Below are positions 1 to 6,559 of a DNA stretch of 64,000 nucleotides, in pieces. The DNA comes from Collinsella aerofaciens. Its GTDB lineage: Bacteria > Actinomycetota > Coriobacteriia > Coriobacteriales > Coriobacteriaceae. The DNA is taken from positions 62,001 through 126,000 of the forward strand of contig NZ_JADMOP010000005.1 of NCBI RefSeq assembly GCF_015558785.1, in the 5' to 3' direction. A model generated the notes under the pieces. That model was given only the letters and a program-made list of their open reading frames with translations, was not told the origin of the DNA and searched no databases. Each line of letters opens with the position of its first letter. Position 1 is the first letter of the stretch. A program made the translations under genes and the position numbers.

Positions 1-648
1 TACAAGGCAGGTGCCTTTAGCTACAACACTGGCACTCTGCGCTGCCCTACGTGCGATGGCACGGGATCGATATCGCTCGACGTGCAGTTTCTGCCCGACG
101 TCGAGATCGTCTGCCCGGCATGTCGCGGTTCGCGTTATGCAGACACGGCTTCGCATATCCATCGCGAGGGCAAGGACGGGAGCCTGCTTACGTTGCCGCA
201 GCTCATGGACATGAGTGTGGACGAGGCCATCGACGCCACACTGGGACTCAAGAAAGTCCAGGCGCGCTTGCAGACCTTGCACGACCTGGGCTTGGGTTAT
301 CTCACGCTCGGTGAGCCCACGCCGGCGCTCTCGGGCGGCGAGGCGCAGCGTCTTAAGCTTGCGAGCGAGATGGGACGCGTGCAGGACGATGCCGTATTCG
401 TGTTCGACGAGCCTACGATCGGCCTACATCCGCTCGATGTTCAGGTGCTGCTGAGTGTGTTCGACGGCCTTGTTGCCAAGGGCGCCACGGTTATCGTGAT
501 CGAACACGATCTCGACCTTATCCGTAACGCCGATTATGTGATCGACATGGGCCCGGGCGGTGGCGACGCCGGCGGGCAAATCGTCTGCGCCGGCACGCCG
601 AGCGACATCGCGGCTTGCTCCAAGAGCATTACCGGTCGCTACCTATAG
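1..648 (+). CDS. UvrA-family excinuclease ATPase, C-terminal part (5' end outside window)
   Basis: The frame is open from base 1, so the gene starts upstream. The visible 215 residues hold the second zinc module (CPTC at about residue 15 and CPAC about 23 residues later), then the ABC signature LSGGEAQRLKLA, Walker B VFVFDEPTIGLHP and an H-loop histidine (VIEHDLDLI). The protein ends in the UvrA-like TGRYL. UvrA is the DNA-damage-recognition ATPase of nucleotide excision repair. UvrA2-type paralogues, often linked to drug resistance, share this C-terminus, so the visible part cannot distinguish uvrA from a paralogue. The family call is secure. The stop codon is followed at once by a hairpin at 650-684. 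Confidence 0.9.
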   Translation, partial: YKAGAFSYNTGTLRCPTCDGTGSISLDVQFLPDVEIVCPACRGSRYADTASHIHREGKDGSLLTLPQLMDMSVDEAIDATLGLKKVQARLQTLHDLGLGYLTLGEPTPALSGGEAQRLKLASEMGRVQDDAVFVFDEPTIGLHPLDVQVLLSVFDGLVAKGATVIVIEHDLDLIRNADYVIDMGPGGGDAGGQIVCAGTPSDIAACSKSITGRYL

Positions 649-649
649 G

Positions 650-684
650 CAATGTGACAAAGGGACTGCCTCTTTGTCACATTG
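650..684. repeat. Short perfect hairpin, GGGAC-loop family (copy 1)
   Basis: The arms CAATGTGACAAAG and CTTTGTCACATTG are perfect complements around a 9-base loop, ggactgcct. It sits one base after the uvrA-family stop and four bases from the AAA+ gene stop, so it may end both convergent transcripts. It lacks a strong T-tract. Nearly the same stem recurs at 1907-1941. Confidence 0.85.
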
Positions 685-688
685 ATTT

Positions 689-1789
689 CTATTTCACGCA
701 TTGAGCCGCGAGATAGTCGCGGAAGAATGGCAATTCAAATGCGACGAGCCCTCGTCCTCGCTCCCCGATGATGCCGGCGTCTATCATGCGGCGTCGGTAG
801 CGGGAGACCTGCTGCGGCGAACGCTTAAGGCGCTCGACAAGGTCAGCGGTGGTGGACTCTTCTTCGTCATCGAGCATGGCGATGAGGAATCGCTTGTCCT
901 CTGCAGTGAGTTCCCGATAGGTTGCCGCGAGGATTCGGTCGTCCATCTCGTCGCGCGCGATTTTGATTCCCAGGTCAAAGTCGCGTGACGAGATTTTCTT
1001 CGAATCGTTTGTGAGATCCCAGGCACGGTAGCCTACGAGTTGCAATAGGAAGGGAAAACCAGAGATCGAGCGAACGGCTCTATCGATTCCCTCAGCATCT
1101 GCCAGGCGATCGTTTTCCTGGATTGTGCGAATCAAGGCCTCTCGCACGTCATAGTCGGCAATGCGACCCAGATGATATTGTTGGGCGCGGCGAAGGAACG
1201 AGACCGTCTTGTGGTTCAGCAACGTCGAGACGTTGTTGGGAAGTCCCGCCATGAGCAGCGCGACGCGTCTCCCATCGGTCACAAAGTGCTGATACGTCGC
1301 TGCGAGCTGAATCATCTCGTCGAGTGTCGGGTCCACCTCGTCAACCGTGACGAGCAGACCGGTGCCCGCTTCGTTGAGCTGGTCGATGATGTCGCTCATG
1401 CGATACCGCCAGGTTGAGGCATCGTGAACGCGACTGACCTCGATGCTGCCGAGCGGTGCAATTCCGAGACCGGTGACTTCGAAGTGGTTGGACGGGTCGA
1501 TAAGATGGCCGGCAGCACGTTTCGCCCCGAACTCGATTTCCTCAAGCATTCCCGGGAGCGCGGTCGTCTTTACGGCAATCCAGCCGTGGGATTCCGCCCT
1601 TGTCGCGAGCGACGACATGAGAGCGGTTTTACCGGTTCCACGAGCGCCTGAGAAGATCGAGGTCAATTCTGGGCGCCTGCGCTGGCTCAAGAAGGCACGG
1701 TCCAAATCCCGAATAATCTGTTGTCTGCCAGCGAGGTGGGCAGGAACCTCACCAAAACTGGGGGTAAACGGGTTCTCGAGATATTCCAC
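689..1789 (-). CDS. AAA+ ATPase with C-terminal winged helix (Orc1/Cdc6-like architecture)
   Basis: This 366-residue protein has Walker A GARGTGKT near residue 48 and Walker B LLVTVDEVD near residue 145. A sensor region follows (RRVALLMAGLP), then a lid, and a winged-helix-like C-terminus at about 300-366 (TTADLVERLKRSPQQVSRYRRRM). The layout matches AAA_16/Orc1-like ATPases, which usually act on DNA. I do not recognise a specific function. The start is a GTG preceded by AAAGGAGAG. The gene is monocistronic and lies between two hairpins with almost the same stem (650-684 and 1907-1941), which could mark it as an accessory cargo gene. Confidence 0.8.
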   Translation of the reverse strand: MEYLENPFTPSFGEVPAHLAGRQQIIRDLDRAFLSQRRRPELTSIFSGARGTGKTALMSSLATRAESHGWIAVKTTALPGMLEEIEFGAKRAAGHLIDPSNHFEVTGLGIAPLGSIEVSRVHDASTWRYRMSDIIDQLNEAGTGLLVTVDEVDPTLDEMIQLAATYQHFVTDGRRVALLMAGLPNNVSTLLNHKTVSFLRRAQQYHLGRIADYDVREALIRTIQENDRLADAEGIDRAVRSISGFPFLLQLVGYRAWDLTNDSKKISSRDFDLGIKIARDEMDDRILAATYRELTAEDKRFLIAMLDDEEESTTADLVERLKRSPQQVSRYRRRMIDAGIIGERGRGLVAFELPFFRDYLAAQCVK

Positions 1790-1906
1790 AAAGCTCTCCT
1801 TTCACACCGCCGTTTAACTTCATTTTACTTTAGTTAATTCTGATTAAAAGTGAGGGCTCTTTATCTAGAGCATCAATTAGGCGTGTGTGCCATCGGCGCG
1901 GCGCTT

Positions 1907-1941
1907 GAATGTGACAAAGGGACAGTTCCTTTGTCACATTC
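1907..1941. repeat. Short perfect hairpin, GGGACAG-loop family (copy 2)
   Basis: The 14-base arms GAATGTGACAAAGG and CCTTTGTCACATTC enclose the loop gacagtt. The right arm contains the TGA stop and the last codon (ATG) of trmL, so the gene's 3' end is made of repeat sequence. The stem is close to that of the 650-684 hairpin, in the same orientation. Confidence 0.85.
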
Positions 1942-2533
1942 CCGGAAAGCCTGTTTGGCGTAGGGCCTCGTAGAGGACGATGGCGGCGCTGTTGGAAAGG
2001 TTGAGGGCGCTGATGCGGTAGTCGTCGGGATTGACGAAGTTGCCGCAGATATCCTGCCGAAGGATGGCCTCGTGGCTGTCCTCGGTATGCCCCAGCGATT
2101 CCTCGTGAGCTTCCCATGCCTCGGCGTTATCGAGCGAGTCGCAATCGCGCAGCATCGGGATGCGCTCGCAGCGCTCGGGCGCCGCGGCAAGCAGTGGCTC
2201 GGGAATGCCCGAGCTCTCGCTGCCAAAGACCAAGTAGTCGCCATCGCGGTAGGTACTCTGCGCATAGGTGCGGCGTGCCTTTTTGGTCAGCAGATGCAGG
2301 CGTTCGTCGGCAGGGGAGAGACCATTGCGTGCAAGGAAATCCTCCCAGCCGGCATAGGTGGTCACGTCCAAGTTTTGCCAGTAGCCCAGGCCGGCGCGAT
2401 GCACCGTCTTGTCATCGAGCGAAAAGCCCAGCGGCTCCACCAGATGCAGGCGGGCACCGGTAACCACGCAGGTGCGGCCGATATTGCCCGTATTGGCCGG
2501 AATCTCGGGTGCGTACAGCACGATATTGAACAT
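1934..2533 (-). CDS. trmL: tRNA (cytidine(34)-2'-O)-methyltransferase TrmL
   Basis: This 199-residue SPOUT methyltransferase begins MFNIVLYAPEIPANTGNIGR, the TrmL/YibK N-terminus. The knotted SAM-binding elements are YLVFGSESSGIP, RIPML near residue 135, and ALNLSNSAAIVLYEALRQ at the C-terminus. The family 2'-O-methylates the wobble base of tRNA-Leu isoacceptors. The ATG at 2533 is chosen because AAGGAG precedes it and the family signature begins there; the open frame extends further upstream without support. About 25 residues between the SESSG and NLSNS motifs look longer than in the shortest homologues. The stop lies in a hairpin repeat. Confidence 0.92.
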   Translation of the reverse strand: MFNIVLYAPEIPANTGNIGRTCVVTGARLHLVEPLGFSLDDKTVHRAGLGYWQNLDVTTYAGWEDFLARNGLSPADERLHLLTKKARRTYAQSTYRDGDYLVFGSESSGIPEPLLAAAPERCERIPMLRDCDSLDNAEAWEAHEESLGHTEDSHEAILRQDICGNFVNPDDYRISALNLSNSAAIVLYEALRQTGFPGM

Positions 2534-2556
2534 GAATCTCCTTGGCTCAGAACGAA

Positions 2557-2589
2557 AAACCACCACGAAGGGCACCTTCGTGGTGGTTT
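2557..2589. repeat. Short perfect hairpin between cobW-like gene and trmL (copy 3, shortened loop)
   Basis: The 15-base arms AAACCACCACGAAGG and CCTTCGTGGTGGTTT flank a 3-base loop, gca. The stem resembles that of the 40584-40636 hairpin (ACCACCACAAAGG), whose loop is ggacaggca; this copy looks like the same unit with the loop partly deleted. It lies downstream of the CobW-type gene and could act as its terminator. Confidence 0.8.
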
Positions 2590-2628
2590 GGCGGTTGCGT
2601 AGGCGGAAAAATGCCCGCTTGGATAAAC

Positions 2629-3759
2629 CTAGGCGCGGTGCCAGTCGGTCAGGCAGGCATCGAGGGAGGCGATGAGCGCATCCTTGTCCATGTGACGGCC
2701 GATGATGCACAGGCTCGTCATGCGGTCGCCCGTCTCGTCGTCCCAAATCTGCATGATCTCGGGGTTCTCGTCGATGATCTTCTGCTTCTCGCCCTCGGGC
2801 GCCGAGTCAACGAACAGGCCGTTCTCCATCAGGCGCATCTGGTGGCCAGCCTGCTCGAACATGTAGCACATGTCCGGATCGCCGGTCTGCCACAACGGAC
2901 CCTTGACGCGAATGACCTCGTCGGGCCACTCCTGCTCAACAAAATCGGTGAACTTCTGCAGGTCGAACGGCTTGCGGCGCGAGTAAACAAAGGTCTCGAT
3001 ATCGTACTCGAGCACCTCGGGGTCGTCGTGCTCCTCGGGATGCTCCATGGCCTCGATCCAGGCGGCGGAGTTATAGGCGCGCATAAAGTCGAAGCGGTCG
3101 GTGTCGAGCAGCTCCTCCATGGGGACCTCGCCGTTTTGGGCCTCGACGATTACGGCGTCCTTCTGCAGGCTGCGCACGATGGCCTTGAGCTCGGCGATCT
3201 GTTCGGGCGTCACGGTATCGATCTTGTTGAGGATCAGCGTGGAGCAGAACTCGATCTGCTGGATGAGCAGGCTTTCGATGTCGTCCTCGTCGATATCATC
3301 GGCCAGCAGGTCGCGACCGCCGTTGAACTCGTCGTACATGCGGGCGCAATCGACCACGGCCACGATGTTGTCGAGCGCGAGCTTGGGCTCGCCGCCCACC
3401 TTGGCCTCGTCACAGAAGCTCGAGATGGTATAGGCGATGGGGATAGGCTCACAAATACCCGAGGCCTCGATGATGATGTAGTCGAACTTGCCTGAATCGG
3501 CGATGCCCTGCAGCTGGTTGGCCAGGTCATCCGAAAGCGTACAGCAGATGCAGCCGTTGGTGAGCGGGATGAGGTCGTCGGTCTCGGAAAGGCCGCCGTC
3601 GGCGATAAGGCTGGCATCGACGTTGATCTCGCCGATATCGTTAACGATCACGGCGGCGCGGATACCGCCGTCGTTAGCGAGGATGTGGTTGAGCAGCGTA
3701 GTCTTGCCGGCACCGAGGTATCCGGTAAGCATGATGATCTTCACGGGTTTGTTGGGCAT
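2629..3759 (-). CDS. CobW/COG0523-family G3E GTPase (metallochaperone-like)
   Basis: This 376-residue protein has Walker A GYLGAGKTTLLNHIL near the N-terminus and the COG0523 metal motif CxCC (NGCICCTLSDDL) near residue 65. Switch/Walker B is YIIIEASGICEP, followed by the GTP-specificity motif LNKID and a CobW C-terminal domain. COG0523 GTPases deliver metals such as zinc, cobalt or nickel to client proteins; the client here is unknown. The second in-frame ATG (3759) is preferred over 3780 because AAAGGAGG lies four bases upstream of it. Acidic stretches in the C-terminal half (EHPEEHDDPEVLEYD) could also bind metal. No Zur-like operator was recognised upstream. Confidence 0.88.
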   Translation of the reverse strand: MPNKPVKIIMLTGYLGAGKTTLLNHILANDGGIRAAVIVNDIGEINVDASLIADGGLSETDDLIPLTNGCICCTLSDDLANQLQGIADSGKFDYIIIEASGICEPIPIAYTISSFCDEAKVGGEPKLALDNIVAVVDCARMYDEFNGGRDLLADDIDEDDIESLLIQQIEFCSTLILNKIDTVTPEQIAELKAIVRSLQKDAVIVEAQNGEVPMEELLDTDRFDFMRAYNSAAWIEAMEHPEEHDDPEVLEYDIETFVYSRRKPFDLQKFTDFVEQEWPDEVIRVKGPLWQTGDPDMCYMFEQAGHQMRLMENGLFVDSAPEGEKQKIIDENPEIMQIWDDETGDRMTSLCIIGRHMDKDALIASLDACLTDWHRA

Positions 3760-3845
3760 GTGCCCTCCTTTGTTAGACATGGCTTACAGTTGAATCTTAT
3801 GCCAAACGCCTGCTCTTATACCCACGCGCCGGCAAATAACACAAG

Positions 3846-4187
3846 CTACTCCCAGGCTCCCCATACATCGGGGCAATAACCGACGGTGGCCTTTTTGCCG
3901 TTGCGCACGATGGGCTCGGCCAGAACCTGCTGATTCTCGAGCAGTTTATCGAAGCGCTGGCTAGGGGTGAGGTGCTGGATGAGCGCGAGCGTCTCCTCGT
4001 CCTTAGCCTTGGGGTTGAGCAGCTTGTCGATGCCGCCGACCGCCTGCATCACGCTCGTGAGCTCGCCCTTGCTCACCTCCTTTTCCTTAAGGTCGATAAA
4101 CTGCACCTTAATGCGGCGCTCCTTAAAATAACGCTGAGCCTTCTTGGTATCGAAAGACTTTTTGGTGCCAAAAATTTGCACGTTCAT
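3846..4187 (-). CDS. ArsC/Spx-family thioredoxin-fold protein lacking the catalytic cysteine
   Basis: The 113-residue protein matches ArsC-like reductases: MNVQIFGTKKSFDTKKAQRY at the N-terminus, then FIDLKEKEVSKGEL, a central GGIDKLLNPKAKDE, and the conserved proline region LAEPIVRNGKKATVGYCP. The usual active site CxxC or CxxxxxR is replaced by TKKSFDT, so there is no N-terminal redox cysteine; the only cysteine is near the C-terminus. It may act as a regulator or binding protein rather than an arsenate reductase. The ATG at 4187 starts 17 bases after the flavodoxin-like gene's stop, so the two probably form one operon. The longer frame upstream overlaps that gene and is not used. Confidence 0.8.
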   Translation of the reverse strand: MNVQIFGTKKSFDTKKAQRYFKERRIKVQFIDLKEKEVSKGELTSVMQAVGGIDKLLNPKAKDEETLALIQHLTPSQRFDKLLENQQVLAEPIVRNGKKATVGYCPDVWGAWE

Positions 4188-4204
4188 GTATTTGTTCCGC
4201 CGTT

Positions 4205-4828
4205 CTACCTGATGAAGTTGGTGCGCTCGCGATCGGCTTCGGGGGCTTCGATACCGGCGGCCTGTCCTGCCTCGATACAATGCAGGAGCCAGGCCATGTT
4301 CTTGCCGATGTTGCGCATGGTGGCCAGGCCCTCGGCGTCCTGGGCGGCCTCGCCCGGCATGGCGCCAAACACGTTGTTCCAGTACGTGGAAGCAACCACG
4401 GGCATCTGGTTGATGGTGAAGTACTTATTGAGCACGTCGAAGGTGGTCGACGTGCCGCCGCGACGGGCAACGGCGACGGCAGCGCCCGGCTTGTGTGCAA
4501 AGGCTTTGCTGCCGGCATAGAATGCGCGATCGAGGGCCGAAAGGATGCGCCCGCTGGGGTGCGCATAGTAGACGGGCGAGCCAAAGACAAAGCCATCTGC
4601 CTGCTCGGCGGCAGCGATCAGCTCGTTCACCACGTCATCGTCAAAGGTGCAGCGGCAATCGAGCTTGCCGCACTGACCACAGCCAATGCAGTCGCGAATG
4701 GGCTTGGTGCCCAGCTGAAACACCTCGGTATCAATGCCTTCGGCATTGAGTTGCTCGGCGACTTCGGCGAGTGCGCGGGCGGTGTTGCCGTTTGCCTTGG
4801 GGCTGCCATTGACCAAAAGAACCTTCAT
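4205..4828 (-). CDS. Flavodoxin-fold NAD(P)H-dependent FMN reductase / iron-sulfur flavoprotein-like
   Basis: This 207-residue protein has the FMN phosphate-binding loop VNGSPKANGNTARAL at the N-terminus and a cysteine cluster, CIGCGQCGKLDCRC, at about 47-60, where iron-sulfur flavoproteins carry a Fe-S motif. The flavin-contact loop FGSPVYYAHPSGR follows. Such enzymes shuttle electrons to small acceptors in the cytoplasm of anaerobes. The ATG at 4828 is chosen over the overlapping GTG at 4831 because AGGGAG then sits six bases away. The downstream ArsC-like gene follows after 17 bases and is probably co-transcribed, which suggests a shared redox role (inference). Confidence 0.85.
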   Translation of the reverse strand: MKVLLVNGSPKANGNTARALAEVAEQLNAEGIDTEVFQLGTKPIRDCIGCGQCGKLDCRCTFDDDVVNELIAAAEQADGFVFGSPVYYAHPSGRILSALDRAFYAGSKAFAHKPGAAVAVARRGGTSTTFDVLNKYFTINQMPVVASTYWNNVFGAMPGEAAQDAEGLATMRNIGKNMAWLLHCIEAGQAAGIEAPEADRERTNFIR

Positions 4829-4902
4829 CACAAACTCCCTCTGCTGTCGGTGACTTCTGCAGAGGATTATCGCACGATGGGGGAGGTGGTGTGGGCGCGG
4901 TG

Positions 4903-6432
4903 CTAATCCAGTTTGGTACCTGGCACCTGCACGGCTTTCCCGAGCAACGCTTTGAGCTCGTTCAAAATCGAAACGGGCTGACGGTCGACGCCGTCCAGAT
5001 GGAGCGTGGCCACGCGAATGGGCGGCTGATATTCAAATGGGCCAAAGAGCACGGGCGAACCCAGGAACCGCTCGATTTCCTCTGCAATCGCATCGGTTTC
5101 TTCGGGATCAAAGTCGTCGAAAAGAGCCACGAACATCGGCCCCGTCGAGCGGAACATACGACCCTTACCGCGCGAGCATTCCACCAGACAGGCGGCACAC
5201 TCTGCCAAAACGCGGTCGCCCGCATCAAAGCCAAAGCGGGCATTGACCTGAGCGATATCGTCGATTTTGATGGCGATCAAACCAGCCTTGCGCGCCACGC
5301 GACGCATTTCGCCAATGGCGTTGACCAGGGCGTGAATATCGCCCAAGCCGGTCACGGAATCGGTCGTATCTGCCAAGCTTCGGTTGATGATAATGCCCAC
5401 ATACATGCCGGGCTCGGTATCGGTGCCGTCCAAGCGGTAGCCCGTGCAGTCGCAAAGCACGTATTTTCCGGTGGCATCCATTACGCGATACTGCATGTAG
5501 TGGAAGTGCCACGTGCCGTTTATCACCATGTCGAGCTCGACACGTACGTTGTCGCGGTCCTCGGGATGAACGCGGGCGAGCCACATGTCGAGTGAGTTAA
5601 AAGGGTGCTGGGAGGGCAGGTCAAAATCGCGCACGGCGTTAACCGACCATTGCGATTCTCCCGTATCGAGATTGAGGATAAACGGATAGCGCGTCTCGGA
5701 GCTCATGGAGATCGCTTGGAACACCCGGTCGTTGCAGGGAAGCTGATCGACGATTGGGCGTTGCGGCGCGTCATCGTCTTTCGGTTGCTGCACACGATGC
5801 ATAAGCTTATAGCGATACATCTTGCGATCGGCATCCATTGTCATCTGGCGACGCGTGTCGCCAGCAAGTGGATCGACGCGCGAGCAGCCAAAGCTAAAGC
5901 TGCCGATCATGGGCGCCTTGCCACCTGAGCTCGCCTCGATCAGCCTGGTACGTACCTGCTCCAAGCGCTGCTCGAGTTCAATCTCGTTTGCGGAGAGCGA
6001 GATGAGCACAAACTCGTCTCCACCGATACGGAACAGCATCTCATCGTGCTCCATGGTTTCGGAGAGCGTGCGGCAGATGCTCAGAATATAGCGATTGCCT
6101 TCGGCGTGGCCAAACCTATCATTGCAATGCTTGAGATGGTCGATGTCAATATAGGCGCAGGTGAAGGGGTCGCCTTTGCGCCAGAGTTGCTCGACGTGAC
6201 GGTCGAATCCGTTGCGGTTGCCCAAGTTGGTGAGCGGATCGATATAGGCGTTGCGCTCAAGCAGCTGGCGCTCTTGTTGCAGGATGGCATGCGTCTTTTG
6301 CAGTTGCTCGCCAACGGCGCGTAGCCCAGCAGGCAGCGCGGCAACATCGAGTTCGGCGGTCGAGACGCCGTTCGCAAGTCGCTGAAGATAGGCAATAATC
6401 GATTGCTCGCCCAGGCGATACGACTCGTTCAT
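4903..6432 (-). CDS. Diguanylate cyclase with active GGDEF, PAS and degenerate second GGDEF domain
   Basis: In this 509-residue protein a short N-terminal helical region precedes a GGDEF domain (DPLTNLGNRNGF, then FGHAEGNRYIL, then RIGGDEFVL) with all signature residues. No RxxD inhibitory site precedes GGDEF. A PAS-like sensor follows (QYRVMDATGKYVLCDCTGYR), then a second cyclase-fold domain whose signature has decayed to STGPMFVAL. It should make cyclic di-GMP from two GTP, with the PAS and degenerate domains as input. No membrane segment is seen, so it is likely cytoplasmic. The start at 6432 follows AAGGAGG. It lies 127 bases downstream of a related gene on the same strand (9277-6560) with the same GGDEF-PAS-GGDEF core, so the pair probably arose by duplication. 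Confidence 0.9.
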   Translation of the reverse strand: MNESYRLGEQSIIAYLQRLANGVSTAELDVAALPAGLRAVGEQLQKTHAILQQERQLLERNAYIDPLTNLGNRNGFDRHVEQLWRKGDPFTCAYIDIDHLKHCNDRFGHAEGNRYILSICRTLSETMEHDEMLFRIGGDEFVLISLSANEIELEQRLEQVRTRLIEASSGGKAPMIGSFSFGCSRVDPLAGDTRRQMTMDADRKMYRYKLMHRVQQPKDDDAPQRPIVDQLPCNDRVFQAISMSSETRYPFILNLDTGESQWSVNAVRDFDLPSQHPFNSLDMWLARVHPEDRDNVRVELDMVINGTWHFHYMQYRVMDATGKYVLCDCTGYRLDGTDTEPGMYVGIIINRSLADTTDSVTGLGDIHALVNAIGEMRRVARKAGLIAIKIDDIAQVNARFGFDAGDRVLAECAACLVECSRGKGRMFRSTGPMFVALFDDFDPEETDAIAEEIERFLGSPVLFGPFEYQPPIRVATLHLDGVDRQPVSILNELKALLGKAVQVPGTKLD

Positions 6433-6470
6433 GATGGATAACCTCCTTGGGCGGAACAACGGTTTGTATC

Positions 6471-6501
6471 ATATCCCCAATTCGGTTTGAATTGGGGATA
6501 T
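6471..6501. repeat. Perfect hairpin between the two cyclic-di-GMP genes
   Basis: The 13-base arms ATATCCCCAATTC and GAATTGGGGATAT enclose the loop ggttt. There is no T-tract on either strand, so a simple Rho-independent terminator is not obvious. A further ATATCCCC half-arm lies at about 6523-6530. Confidence 0.75.
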
Positions 6502-6559
6502 AAGTTAGCTAATGGAGACAAATATCCCCTTCGACGGTGGCGTTTTGCGCGCGAGCGTA

